Below, in pieces: positions 30,913-40,038 of a stretch of DNA of 54,321 nt (its first letter is position 1; the number at the start of each line of letters is the position of its first letter). The DNA lies in assembly GCA_937967645.1 (NCBI GenBank), contig CALBTT010000076.1, positions 1 through 54,321 on the forward strand. Reading direction: 5' to 3'. Below the pieces are notes generated by a model, which had not been told where the DNA came from, made no database searches, and saw only the letters and a program-made list of their open reading frames with translations. Position numbers and translations under genes: made by a program. The stretch is from an uncultured Zoogloea sp. GTDB lineage: Bacteria > Pseudomonadota > Gammaproteobacteria > Burkholderiales > Rhodocyclaceae.

Positions 30913-31941
30913 CTAGCCGGGATCGGCCGGAAAGCCCTCCAGCACGATCTTGCCCACCGACCGACCGCTCTCCAGCAGCGCATGGGCCTGCTTCAGGTTC
31001 GCCGCGCAGATCGGCCCCAGCCGGGTCTGCACGGTGCTGCGTACGCTGCCCTGGTCCACCAGGTCGGCCAGCGCATCGAGCAGATGATGCTGGGCGATCA
31101 TGTCCTCGGTCTGGAACAGGGACCGAGTGAACATCAGCTCCCAGTGCAGGCTGATGCTCTTGCGCTTGAGCAGGCGCACGTCGATGGGCTCCGGGTCATC
31201 GATCAGGGCCAGCCGGCCCTGGGGCGCCAGAACCTCGGCCAGCTGGGCGAAGTGCTGGTCGGTGTGGGTCAGGCTGATGGCGTAATCCACCGGCGGCAGG
31301 CTGAGCCCGGCCAGTTGCGGGGCCAGGGGCTGGCTGTGGTCGATCACCGCGTGGGCGCCGAGTTCGCGGACCCAGGCCTGGCTCTCCGGGCGGGACGCGG
31401 TGGCCACCACGCTGAGGCCGGTGCGCTGCCGCGCCAGCTGGATCAGGATCGAGCCCACCCCGCCGGCCGCCCCGACGATCAGCAGGGTGCTGGCCCGACC
31501 ATGCCCGGCGAGCGGCACCTGGAGGCGGTCGAAGAGCAGCTCCCAGGCGGTGATGGCGGTGAGGGGCAGGGCTGCCGCCTCGGCGGCCGGAAGGCTGGCC
31601 GGCGCGCGCCCGACGAGGCGTTCGTCCACCAGCTGAAACTCCGCATTGCTGCCCGGCCGGTCGATGGCCCCGGCGTACCACACGGCGTCGCCGGGCCGGA
31701 ACAGGCTGGCCGTCGGCCCCACCTCGCGGACGATGCCGACCGCGTCGTAGCCCAGCACCTTGAAGCCGCCCTCGGGCGGGGCTGCGCTGCGTCGCACCTT
31801 GGTATCCACCGGATTCACGGCGATGGCCTGCACCTCCACCAGCAGGTCGCGGCCGGTGGCCACGGGGCGGGGCAGCTCGATGTCGATCAGGGCGTCGTCC
31901 CGGTCGATGGCGCCCGGGGTCGTGTAGCCGACGGCTTTCAT
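30913..31941 (-). CDS. Zinc-independent MDR oxidoreductase (quinone reductase-like)
   Basis: This 342-residue medium-chain dehydrogenase/reductase has a GroES-like N-terminus (VQAIAVNPVDTKVR) and an NADPH-binding Rossmann motif GAAGGVG at 157-163. The catalytic-zinc cysteine and the structural-zinc loop are absent, so quinone or enone reduction is more likely than alcohol oxidation. The start overlaps the stop of the alkene reductase by 4 bases; the pair forms one transcript. It ends 12 bases from the convergent kinase gene. Confidence 0.88.
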   Translation of the reverse strand: MKAVGYTTPGAIDRDDALIDIELPRPVATGRDLLVEVQAIAVNPVDTKVRRSAAPPEGGFKVLGYDAVGIVREVGPTASLFRPGDAVWYAGAIDRPGSNAEFQLVDERLVGRAPASLPAAEAAALPLTAITAWELLFDRLQVPLAGHGRASTLLIVGAAGGVGSILIQLARQRTGLSVVATASRPESQAWVRELGAHAVIDHSQPLAPQLAGLSLPPVDYAISLTHTDQHFAQLAEVLAPQGRLALIDDPEPIDVRLLKRKSISLHWELMFTRSLFQTEDMIAQHHLLDALADLVDQGSVRSTVQTRLGPICAANLKQAHALLESGRSVGKIVLEGFPADPG

Positions 31942-33053
31942 GCGGGGGTCTCCTCAGTCGTGGCGGCGAAGGCCGGGTAGCTGGTGTAGCCGGTGGCATC
32001 GCCACCGAAGAAGGTGGCCGGCTCCGGCGGATTGAGGGGCCAGCCATGGGCCAGGCGGGCCGGCAGGTCCGGGTTGGCGATGAAGGCGCGGCCAAAGGCG
32101 ACCAGGTCCGCCTGCCCCTGTTCCAGCACGGCGGCGGCGCGTGCGGCGGTGTAGCCGCCAGCCACGATCACCGGGCCGGGAAAGACGGCGCGCAGGTCGC
32201 GGCGGAAGGTCTCGGCTTCGGGGCTGGGCGGATTCTCTTCCGGTTCATTGAAGTGCAGGTAGGCCACGCCCCGCTGGTGCAGGCGGGCCGCGGCCTCCAG
32301 GGCGGTGGGCAGGCTGTCCGGGCAGTCCATGCCACGGGCCTGGTTGCGTGGTGACAGGCGCACGCCGGTGCGGGCTGCGCCGATCGCCCCCGTGACCGCA
32401 TCCACCACCTCGAACAGGAAGCGCAGGCGGTTTTCACGGCTGCCGCCATAGGCGTCCTCACGCCGGTTGGAGGTGCTGCGCAGGAACTGGTCGATCAGGT
32501 AGCTGTTGGCGGCATGGATCTCCACGCCGTCGAAGCCGGCCTCGATGGCGTTCAGGGCGGCCTGACGGAAGTCGGCGACGATGGGCGGGATCTCGTCGAT
32601 GTCCAGGGCGCGGGGCACCGGGCAATCGACCATGCCGCCCTTGCCATCGGCGCCGGCCAGCCAGATCTGGCCGGGGAAGGCGACCTCCGAGGGGCCGACG
32701 GTGCGGGCGCCGCCGTGCAGGTCCGGGTGGGACATGCGGCCGCAATGCCAGATCTGCAGGAAGATGCGCCCGCCGGCCGCATGCACCGCATCCGTCACCG
32801 TGCGCCAGCCGGCGATCTGCGCCGCGGAGTGGACGCCGGGCGTCAGGGAATAGCCTTTGGCGGCGGCGGAGATGTCGGTGGCCTCGGCGATGATCAGCCC
32901 GGCCGAGGCGCGTTCGGCATAGTAGGCGGCGTTCAGGGCGGTCGGCACATTGCCTGGCTGAGCGGCCCGCGCGCGGGTCAGGGGCGGCATCACGATGCGG
33001 TTGGGCAGCATGAGCGTGCCGAGGGAGAAGGGCTGGAACAGTGATGAAGTCAT
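31938..33053 (-). CDS. Old yellow enzyme family alkene reductase
   Basis: This 371-residue FMN-dependent TIM-barrel enzyme reduces activated alkenes with NAD(P)H (NemA/OYE type). QIWHCGRMSHP near 100-110, substrate-binding H180 and N183 in EIHAANSYLIDQFL, and VIVAGGYTAARAAAVLEQGQADLVAFGRAFIANPDLP near the FMN phosphate site are conserved. An ATG at 33051-33053 is preferred over the upstream TTG at 33062. It heads an operon with the MDR oxidoreductase and is divergent from a LysR regulator. Confidence 0.92.
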   Translation of the reverse strand: MTSSLFQPFSLGTLMLPNRIVMPPLTRARAAQPGNVPTALNAAYYAERASAGLIIAEATDISAAAKGYSLTPGVHSAAQIAGWRTVTDAVHAAGGRIFLQIWHCGRMSHPDLHGGARTVGPSEVAFPGQIWLAGADGKGGMVDCPVPRALDIDEIPPIVADFRQAALNAIEAGFDGVEIHAANSYLIDQFLRSTSNRREDAYGGSRENRLRFLFEVVDAVTGAIGAARTGVRLSPRNQARGMDCPDSLPTALEAAARLHQRGVAYLHFNEPEENPPSPEAETFRRDLRAVFPGPVIVAGGYTAARAAAVLEQGQADLVAFGRAFIANPDLPARLAHGWPLNPPEPATFFGGDATGYTSYPAFAATTEETPA

Positions 33054-33136
33054 GGGGGCCAACCTGGCGAAAATGAAAACCGTGCCAGTCTAGGAAATGA
33101 TGGAATTTTTGATAATTGGCTTATGATTTGACGCAG

Positions 33137-33155
33137 TTTCAAATTATTTTTGAAA
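33137..33155. promoter_or_regulatory. Perfect inverted repeat, candidate LysR operator
   Basis: TTTCAAA-TTATT-TTTGAAA is a perfect 7-bp palindrome with a 5-base centre, and contains the T-N11-A pattern of LysR sites. It ends two bases before the LysR start codon and lies 84 bases from the divergent alkene reductase start, in an A/T-rich gap unlike the surrounding GC-rich DNA. Confidence 0.65.
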
Positions 33156-33156
33156 A

Positions 33157-34110
33157 ATGATCCAGCTCTCCGACGTCCAGCTCTTCATCCGGGTCAGCGA
33201 GCTGGGCTCCATCAGCGCTGCCGGGCGTGCCCTGGGGCTCAGCCCGGCGGCCGCCAGCGCAGCCCTCAAGCGGCTGGAAAAGCGTGTCGACAGTCAGCTC
33301 TTCGAGCGCTCGACCCGCTCCCTGCGCCTGACCCAGGCGGGCGAGATCTTCCTGGTGCACTGCCAGCAGTCCCGCCAGGCCCTGGATGAGGGCCTCGCTG
33401 CCCTGCGTCAGGGGCGTGAGCAGCTGTCCGGCGACCTTCACCTGGGCGCGCCGTCCGACCTGGGACGCGGCTGTCTCGACAATCTGCTTGAGCCCTTCCG
33501 CCAGCGTCATCCCCAGTTGCGGCTGGTGATGCATCTTTCCGACGGTCTCATCGATCTCTACCGCAACCCCATCGATCTGGTGTTGCGCTACGGCCTGTCG
33601 GAAGACTCGGGGCTGGTCGGGCGCAAGCTGTGCGACAACCGTCGGGTGCTGGTGGCCTCGCCGGCTTACCTGGCCCGTCACGGGCACCCGCAGCGCTTCG
33701 AGGAGCTGGTCAGTCGCAACTGCATCTGCTTCTACCGCAACGGCGAACTGTTCGACCGCTGGCGCCTGTTCTGCCACGGCCAGCAGCGGGAGATCACCGT
33801 CTCGGGCGATCGGGCCGCCGACGACGGCGCGCTGGTACGCCAGTGGGCTCTGGCGGGGTACGGCATCGCCTACAAGTCGCGTCTCGATGTGCAGATCGAC
33901 CTGGATGCCGGGCGTTTGGTGGACCTCTTTCCGGACGCCCTGTATGACGCAACCCCGCTCTATGTGGCCTATCCCAGCCGGCGCTACCAGCCTGCCCGAC
34001 TGAAGGCCCTGCTGGATTACCTGATCCAGTGCTTTGGTTCAGCGGAGGCGGACACGCGGCTCAAGGCGGGATGGTATGGTGTCGATACTGAGGGACGGCC
34101 CGCTCCTTGA
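33157..34110 (+). CDS. LysR-family regulator of the divergent reductase operon
   Basis: This 317-residue protein has an N-terminal winged HTH (LFIRVSELGSISAAGRALGL through about 60) and an effector-binding domain. It resembles the group with DHRRVLVASPAYLARHG-type sensor cores (here CDNRRVLVASPAYLARHGHP). Its divergent placement with a palindrome at its start implies control of the alkene reductase/MDR pair and of itself; this is inference. The natural inducer is unknown, perhaps an electrophile. Confidence 0.88.
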   Translation: MIQLSDVQLFIRVSELGSISAAGRALGLSPAAASAALKRLEKRVDSQLFERSTRSLRLTQAGEIFLVHCQQSRQALDEGLAALRQGREQLSGDLHLGAPSDLGRGCLDNLLEPFRQRHPQLRLVMHLSDGLIDLYRNPIDLVLRYGLSEDSGLVGRKLCDNRRVLVASPAYLARHGHPQRFEELVSRNCICFYRNGELFDRWRLFCHGQQREITVSGDRAADDGALVRQWALAGYGIAYKSRLDVQIDLDAGRLVDLFPDALYDATPLYVAYPSRRYQPARLKALLDYLIQCFGSAEADTRLKAGWYGVDTEGRPAP

Positions 34111-34143
34111 CGATGGGCATCGATCACAGAGAGGCAGGCGAGG

Positions 34144-35313
34144 GTGAGGCTGATCCGTTTGGCGGTGCGCGTGGCTGAAATCGGCAGGGCATCCTTGCTG
34201 TGTCTGGGGGCGTTGATGTCTGCCGCTTCCGCAGCGGGGCTGGGGCCGCCGGGTGAGGTGCCGCCCATCCCCGTGCAGTCCATCTTCCCACCGCTCAAGC
34301 CCCAGGGCACGGCGGACGACGCGCTGGCCACCGGGCGGGTCGTCAATGGCCATTACGCCCTGACCGCCCCGGCCAGCAAGCCGTGGCGCATCGCCTTCCT
34401 GTTTCCCCATCTCAAGGATCCCTACTGGGTCGGTTGCAGCTACGGCGTCATCAGTGAAGCCCGGCGCCTCGGGGTGGCCGTGGATATTCTCGCGGCGGAT
34501 GGCTACAACGATCTGGTCGGCCAGCTGCGCAAGATGGATGAGTCGATTGCGGCCGGCTACGACGCCATCGTGATCTCCCCCATCAGCCTGACCGCCAACA
34601 ACGCCGCCATCGCCCGCGCCCGCAAGCGGGGGGTGCCGGTCTTCGAGCTGGCCAACGACAGCACCAGCGACAGCCTCACGGTCAAGGTCACCACCTCGCT
34701 CAAGGCCATGGGGCGCAGTGCCATGGAGTGGGTCATCCAGGATGCCCGGAAGCGCGGTCTCAGCACGGTCAATGTGGCCCTGTTGCCCGGGCCCGAAGGG
34801 GCCGGCTGGGTGTCCGGCGAAGTGGCCGGCAGCCACGAGGCCGCTCGCCGGGCCCCCATCAAGGTCAACATCCTCGACACGCTCTACGGTGACAGCGACC
34901 TCATCGGCCAGACCCAGCTGGCGGCGCAGCTGGTGGCCCGCCATGGGCAGAAACTCGACTACATCCTGGGCTGCACCGGCTGCGCCCCGGCGGCCATCCT
35001 GCCGGTACGGGAGGCCGGGCTGAGCGGCAAGGTCCGCATCGTGGCCTACGACCTGACCCGGAACATCGCCGACTCCATCCGCAAGGGCGAGATCGCTGCC
35101 GCCGGGGATACCAAGGGGGTCAGCCAGGCCCGGGTGGCCACCAACGCGGTGGTGAGTTACCTGGAGGGGCGTGGCGGCAAGCTGCCGCACACCATCCTGA
35201 TCAAGCTCGGGCTGGTGGATCGCAGCAACGCCGCGGGCTACCCGTTCGGGGCCTCCATCGCGCCGGACGGATACGTGCCGGTCCTGTCCTACAGGCCGGA
35301 GACGGCGCCTTGA
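34144..35313 (+). CDS. torT: TorT-like periplasmic binding protein
   Basis: This 389-residue type-I periplasmic binding protein has a GTG start and a signal peptide (SLLCLGALMSAASA before AG). The ligand-binding fold begins near WRIAFLFPHLKDPYWVGCSYGVISEARR and includes AIVISPISLTANNAAIARARKRGVPVFELAND and KVRIVAYDLTRNI. This matches TorT, which binds TMAO and signals through TorS. The next gene is TorS-like and starts 10 bases later. The ligand could be a different N- or S-oxide. Confidence 0.75.
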   Translation: MRLIRLAVRVAEIGRASLLCLGALMSAASAAGLGPPGEVPPIPVQSIFPPLKPQGTADDALATGRVVNGHYALTAPASKPWRIAFLFPHLKDPYWVGCSYGVISEARRLGVAVDILAADGYNDLVGQLRKMDESIAAGYDAIVISPISLTANNAAIARARKRGVPVFELANDSTSDSLTVKVTTSLKAMGRSAMEWVIQDARKRGLSTVNVALLPGPEGAGWVSGEVAGSHEAARRAPIKVNILDTLYGDSDLIGQTQLAAQLVARHGQKLDYILGCTGCAPAAILPVREAGLSGKVRIVAYDLTRNIADSIRKGEIAAAGDTKGVSQARVATNAVVSYLEGRGGKLPHTILIKLGLVDRSNAAGYPFGASIAPDGYVPVLSYRPETAP

Positions 35314-35323
35314 CCGCCACGCC

Positions 35324-37771
35324 ATGAAGATCACGCGGATCCGGAACCGGCTGCTGCTGGGCGTGGTGGTGGTCAGCCTGGCGGTCGCGCTCAGCTCCAT
35401 GCTAGCGGCCTCGTGGGTCATCGGGCAGCAGTATCTGGACCAGGCCGAGGCCGGGCTGCGCAAGGCCTCTACGGTGATCCGCGACAGCCTGGCCGAACGT
35501 GAGGGCAGCCTGCTCGATGCCACCACCCAGCTGGCGGCGCAGAAGAGCATCGGCGACACCATCTGGTATCTGGCCCAGTATGCGCAGGCGGATGTCGAAG
35601 GCGAGACCTTGCTGGGCACCTACCGCCAGCTGGCCCAGGAGGCGCTCCGTGCCGGCCGTGCGGCCCGGCTGGAACGGCTCGCCCTTTACGACGCGGCGGG
35701 GCGGCTGGTGTTCTTTGCGCGTTTCGACGACTCGGCAAGCCAGGTCGGCTTTGTGGACTACCAGGCGACCCCGCTGTTCCGGGTGGCCACGCTGAAGGAG
35801 GGGGAGGCCCTGAGCCGGGATGGGCTGCAGGTCGAGCGTTCGGCCAGGGCCACGCTGCAGCTGGCGGTGGAGCCGCCCCGCAAGCCCTTGACACGTTACG
35901 TGGTGGACGAGGGCCGGGTACTGATCGAGGGGGATGCGCTCATCATGGAGGAGGCCTTCGACCCTGCCACCGGGCAGCGTGAGCGTCGGCCGGTGGGCCG
36001 GGTGGTGACCGCGCAGCCGCTGGATCAGGCTTTTGTCGATCGCCTCTCCAGCCTGAGTGATGTGAAGATCAACATCTTCACCCCGCAGGGCCTGAGCGTC
36101 GGGGCCATGCCCGCCTATGCCGCGCCGGACTGGCGGGACGTGCCGGCGGGGGCGGAGCACCGCCCGGGGACCCATTCGTTCAACGAGATTACGGTGGCGG
36201 GTGCGGGCTTCTACCAGGGGCTGATCCCCCTGCTGCGGGGGGAGGAGCTGGTCGGCAGCATCGCGGTGCTGCGCTCCAAGGAAACGGTGCGCAAGAACAT
36301 CGTCGAGATCGTCACCACCCTGGGCCTGATCGCTGCCGGCAGCCTGCTGCTGATCCTGCCGATGGTGCTGCGCTTCACCCGTTCGATCTCCACCCCGATC
36401 AGCACGCTGAGCCGCATCTTTCATGATGTTGCCGACGGGCAGCACGGCGAGCTCCCGGGCAGGGAGAGGGCGTCCCTGGCCGAGGCGCAGGGGCGGGAGG
36501 ACGAACTGGGCGAGCTGACCCGCAGTTTCCTGGCGATGAACGATGCGGTGACCCAGAAGATCCGCGAGATCAACGAGATCAATGTGTCCCTGTCCCAGGC
36601 CAAGGAAGTGGCGGAGGCGGCCAGCCGGGCCAAGAGCACCTTCCTGGCCAACATGAGCCACGAGCTGCGGACGCCGATGAGCGCCATCATCGGCATGACC
36701 AACATCGCTTTGCGCAACGTGCCCGAAGAGGCTCCGCTGAAGGGGCAGCTCGGCAAGATCGATCAGGCCTCGCGGCACCTGCTGCACGTCATCAACGACA
36801 TCCTCGACATCTCCAAGATCGAGGCCGAGCGGCTGTCCCTGAACCCGGTGAACTTCCAGCTCGGCGAGGTGGTGGAGAACCTGCTGAGCCTGATGGGCCA
36901 CAAGGCCCGGCGCAAGGATCTCGAGCTGCGCGTGGACCTGGCGCCGGAGCTCGCCCGGGGGGTCTTCCTTGGCGACTCCCTGCGTCTGGGGCAGATCCTG
37001 CTCAACTTCGTCAGCAACGCGATCAAGTTCACGCCCCGCGGCACGATTACCCTGCGGGCCCGGCTCGTTGAGGAAAGTCCGGCCGGCGTGCTCCTGCGCT
37101 TCGAGGTGCAGGACTCCGGCATCGGCATCAGCGACGCGGACCAGAAGCGCCTGTTCACGCCCTTCGAGCAGGCCGACAGCTCGATGACCCGCGCCTATGG
37201 CGGAACCGGCCTGGGGCTGGCCATCAGCAAGCGGCTGGCCCAGCTGATGGGCGGGACGGTCGGCCTGGAGAGCACCCTGGGCGAGGGCAGCACCTTCTGG
37301 TGCACCGTGCACCTGGAGCGGAATCCGGAGGGCGTCCCCCGGTTGCCGGTGGAGGGGCAGGGCGCTTCCGCGGGGTTGCTGCACGCGCGTCATGCCGGCG
37401 CCCGCATCCTGCTGGCTGAAGATGAGCCGATCAACCAGGAGGTGTCCCGGGACATGCTGGAGGGCGCCGGCCTGGTGGTGGACCTGGCAGAGGACGGCCA
37501 GGCGGCGGTCGAGCTGGCGCGCATGAACCGCTACGCGCTGATCCTGATGGACATGCAGATGCCAAACATGAACGGGGTGGATGCGACCCGTGCGATCCGC
37601 GCCCTGGACGGCTATGCCGGCATCCCCATCCTGGCGATGACCGCGAATGCCTTCAACGAGGACCGGCTGGTGTGTCTCGAGGCCGGCATGAATGACCACA
37701 TTGGCAAGCCGGTGCGGCCCGAGCTGCTGTTCAGCACTCTGCTGAAGTGGCTGGAGCCGCCCGTGGCCTGA
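35324..37771 (+). CDS. torS: TorS-like hybrid sensor kinase lacking HPt
   Basis: This 815-residue inner-membrane kinase has TM1 (about 9-32), a large periplasmic sensor (about 33-325), TM2 (about 326-349) and a HAMP. HisKA follows with H446 in MSHELRTP, then HATPase (NFVSNAIKF near 561, DSGIG near 597) and a receiver with D743 in LMDMQMP. E. coli TorS ends with an HPt domain; this protein stops directly after the receiver, so an external phosphotransfer partner is needed. No torR-like regulator lies in the window. It follows torT by 10 bases and precedes araC-type by 16. Confidence 0.8.
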   Translation: MKITRIRNRLLLGVVVVSLAVALSSMLAASWVIGQQYLDQAEAGLRKASTVIRDSLAEREGSLLDATTQLAAQKSIGDTIWYLAQYAQADVEGETLLGTYRQLAQEALRAGRAARLERLALYDAAGRLVFFARFDDSASQVGFVDYQATPLFRVATLKEGEALSRDGLQVERSARATLQLAVEPPRKPLTRYVVDEGRVLIEGDALIMEEAFDPATGQRERRPVGRVVTAQPLDQAFVDRLSSLSDVKINIFTPQGLSVGAMPAYAAPDWRDVPAGAEHRPGTHSFNEITVAGAGFYQGLIPLLRGEELVGSIAVLRSKETVRKNIVEIVTTLGLIAAGSLLLILPMVLRFTRSISTPISTLSRIFHDVADGQHGELPGRERASLAEAQGREDELGELTRSFLAMNDAVTQKIREINEINVSLSQAKEVAEAASRAKSTFLANMSHELRTPMSAIIGMTNIALRNVPEEAPLKGQLGKIDQASRHLLHVINDILDISKIEAERLSLNPVNFQLGEVVENLLSLMGHKARRKDLELRVDLAPELARGVFLGDSLRLGQILLNFVSNAIKFTPRGTITLRARLVEESPAGVLLRFEVQDSGIGISDADQKRLFTPFEQADSSMTRAYGGTGLGLAISKRLAQLMGGTVGLESTLGEGSTFWCTVHLERNPEGVPRLPVEGQGASAGLLHARHAGARILLAEDEPINQEVSRDMLEGAGLVVDLAEDGQAAVELARMNRYALILMDMQMPNMNGVDATRAIRALDGYAGIPILAMTANAFNEDRLVCLEAGMNDHIGKPVRPELLFSTLLKWLEPPVA

Positions 37772-37787
37772 GTGGGCGGCCTGCTTC

Positions 37788-38576
37788 ATGGACAGTTTCG
37801 ATGACGCCGCGACCGGCTGCATCTCGGTGCGGACCCCGCACCGCGTCCGCCTGCTCACCGTACGGGACGACGCCCTGGTCTGGGTCCGGAGGGGCCGCAA
37901 GACGCTGCTCGGTGCCGAGGGGCCCCGCGAGGTCAGGGCGGGGCAGGCGGTGGTGCTGGCCCGGGGCAGCTGCTGGGACGTGATCAACGATCCCCGCCCC
38001 GACGGGGGCTACGAGGCGCACATCCTGCAGTTCGGTGATGCGGCCTTGAGCCGCTTCGCCGCGCGCCACGGCGGGGACTTTCCCCTCGCGCCCCTGCGCG
38101 GCTGCCAGGTGCTGAGCCTGGCGGGCGGGTTGGTCGACTGCCTGGTGCGAACCCTGGAGGGCCTGGCCGAGTCGGGGGTGTCCCCGGCACTGCGCCAGCA
38201 TCGGGTCGAGGAAGTCCTGCTGATGCTGGCCGAGGCCGGCTGCGTGCTGCAACCCCGCGGCGCCCCCGACTGGCCAGAGCGGGTGCGTCGGCTGATCCTC
38301 GGGCGGCCCCATGCGGTGTGGACCGTCGAGGCCATCGCCGAAGCCTGCCAGGTCAGCGCCAGCACCCTTCGCCGGCGCCTGGCCGATCAGGGCTTGAGCT
38401 GCGCCGCCCTGGTGCGCGAAGTGCGCCTGGAGCTCGGGCTGGGCTTGCTGCAGACCACCGGGCTGCCGGTGGGGGAGATCGCCGCCCGCTGCGGCTACGA
38501 CTCCCACAGCCGGTTCACGGCGGCCTTCCGGGCCCGCTTCGGGTTTGCGCCGTCCCGGCTGCGCGAGGCCGGCTGA
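37788..38576 (+). CDS. AraC-family transcriptional regulator
   Basis: This 262-residue protein has an N-terminal cupin-like region (about 15-85) and two C-terminal HTH motifs (about 179-199 and 227-253, with GEIAARCGYDSHSRFTAAFR). It has no receiver domain, so it cannot take phosphate from the sensor kinase directly. It starts 16 bases after torS and is probably on the same transcript. It may govern the following cupin gene or act with the sensor pair; both are inference. Confidence 0.88.
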   Translation: MDSFDDAATGCISVRTPHRVRLLTVRDDALVWVRRGRKTLLGAEGPREVRAGQAVVLARGSCWDVINDPRPDGGYEAHILQFGDAALSRFAARHGGDFPLAPLRGCQVLSLAGGLVDCLVRTLEGLAESGVSPALRQHRVEEVLLMLAEAGCVLQPRGAPDWPERVRRLILGRPHAVWTVEAIAEACQVSASTLRRRLADQGLSCAALVREVRLELGLGLLQTTGLPVGEIAARCGYDSHSRFTAAFRARFGFAPSRLREAG

Positions 38577-38694
38577 CCGGTCCGGCACAGATTCCGGTCC
38601 GGGCGGGCTAGAGTCCTGCGCCGGTGAGGCGCGAGAATGCTGGCTCACGTGGAGCGCGCCCGGCGCTTCGCCCGCCGAGAAAGGAACCCATGCC

Positions 38695-39177
38695 ATGACC
38701 CCACCCCTTCGCCCGCTGGCCCTGCTGGCTGCCGAGATGCAGCCGCGGCGCACCCCGTCGTCCTATCCCCCCGAGTTTGCGCAGCGTCTGGCCGGGCGGG
38801 TGAAGCACCCTCTGGGCGATGCCTTCGGGCTGCGCAATTTCGGGGTGAACCTGACCCGCCTGCCGCCGGGGGCCATGTCGGCGCTGCGCCATGCCCACCT
38901 CACCCAGGATGAGTTCATCTATGTGCTGGAGGGCTGCCCTGCCCTGGTGACCAACGCCGGTACGACCCGTCTGGCGCCGGGCATGTGCGCCGGCTTTCCG
39001 GCCGGTGATGGGGATGCCCACCACCTCATCAACGATACCGACGGGGAGGTGGTCTACCTGGAGGTGGGAGACCGCAGCCCGGGCGACCGCGCCCACTACC
39101 CGGATGACGACCTGGCTGCCGAGCTGGGGGACGACGGGCGCTGGCGCTTCCTGCACAAGGACGGGCAGCCTTACTGA
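38695..39177 (+). CDS. Cupin-domain protein
   Basis: This 160-residue protein carries one cupin 2 barrel (about 50-125). Metal-ligand histidines appear in SALRHAHLTQDEFIYVLEG (H65 and H67 region), with the second motif at AGDGDAHHLIND. It resembles small dioxygenase or transcription-factor-type cupins of unknown substrate. An AAAGGA ribosome site lies upstream. The 118-base gap from the AraC gene shows no terminator. Confidence 0.82.
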   Translation: MTPPLRPLALLAAEMQPRRTPSSYPPEFAQRLAGRVKHPLGDAFGLRNFGVNLTRLPPGAMSALRHAHLTQDEFIYVLEGCPALVTNAGTTRLAPGMCAGFPAGDGDAHHLINDTDGEVVYLEVGDRSPGDRAHYPDDDLAAELGDDGRWRFLHKDGQPY

Positions 39178-39207
39178 GGGCCCGCCGGAGGGCTGGGACC
39201 GCTCCGC

Positions 39208-39213
39208 TATAAT
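39208..39213 (+). promoter_or_regulatory. Consensus -10 before uncharacterised gene
   Basis: TATAAT occurs 31 bases after the cupin stop. The matching -35 region is poor. It suggests a separate promoter for the following gene. Confidence 0.35.
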
Positions 39214-39267
39214 CGCGTCTTTGCCCGTCCGGTGGTCGCCGCCGAGCGTTCCGCCCACACCATCGCC

Positions 39268-40029
39268 ATGCTCCAGTCCGTCCCGCGCCTCGTCGCCGAA
39301 CTGCGGCGCCTGTATGTCCGTTCCGCCACGGCGGATGCCGATCCCTTGCCGCACGCCCTGGCTGCCGGGGAGCCCTTGCGCCTGTCCCCCCTGACGGCGG
39401 ACGGGCGGGTGGCGTGGATGGTGGTCGGCGTGGAGGGCGAGGGCGCCTGGGAGGCGGTGGCCGCGCTGTACGAGGGGGTACTGGATGATCTGGCGCTGAC
39501 CTCACCGGCCATGGCGGTGTCGGGCGATGCGGGCTATCGCCTGTGGTTCCCGCTGGCGGAGCCGATCCCGGTGGCGCAGGCGGAGGCTTTCTTGCACGGG
39601 CTGGCCGGTCGTTACCTGGCGGCCCTGCCGCCGGCGCGGCGGATCCTGTGCCCCCTGGGGGACGTGCGGGATGTAGCGATGGTGCCGGCGCCGCATCCGG
39701 TCACCGGCAAATGGTCGGCCTTCATCGATCCGGGCCTGGGCGGCATGCTGGCCGACGAGCCCTGGCTGGACATGGCGCCCAACCCCGAGAAGCAGGCCGA
39801 CATCCTGGCCGGCTTTGAGCTGATCAAGCCGGCGGCCTTCGCGCAGGCCCTGGAGCGTCTCGGTCCGGCGCAGGCGGCGTCGCCCCCTGCGCCATCCCCG
39901 CTGCCGCCCCATCCGGTGGCTGGCGATGCGGCCGACGAAGCACGCCGCTTCCTGCTGGCCGTGATGAACGATCCGGCGGTAGACATGGCCCTGCGCATCG
40001 AAGCGGCCAAGGCCCTGCTGCAGGTGTGA
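39268..40029 (+). CDS. Uncharacterised protein, faintly primase-like
   Basis: This protein of about 253 residues I do not recognise with confidence. It has no signal or membrane segment. Blocks such as SGDAGYRLWFPLAEPIPVA, ILCPLGDVRDVAMV and a late G-K-W-S-A-F-I-D-P faintly recall archaeo-eukaryotic primase-type cores, but no acidic metal triad is evident. A proline/alanine-rich linker near 210-225 precedes a helical tail. An in-frame GTG at 39232 is an alternative start; neither start has a ribosome site. It is followed by a repeat cluster. Confidence 0.6.
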   Translation: MLQSVPRLVAELRRLYVRSATADADPLPHALAAGEPLRLSPLTADGRVAWMVVGVEGEGAWEAVAALYEGVLDDLALTSPAMAVSGDAGYRLWFPLAEPIPVAQAEAFLHGLAGRYLAALPPARRILCPLGDVRDVAMVPAPHPVTGKWSAFIDPGLGGMLADEPWLDMAPNPEKQADILAGFELIKPAAFAQALERLGPAQAASPPAPSPLPPHPVAGDAADEARRFLLAVMNDPAVDMALRIEAAKALLQV

Positions 40030-40038
40030 GCCGGGGTG

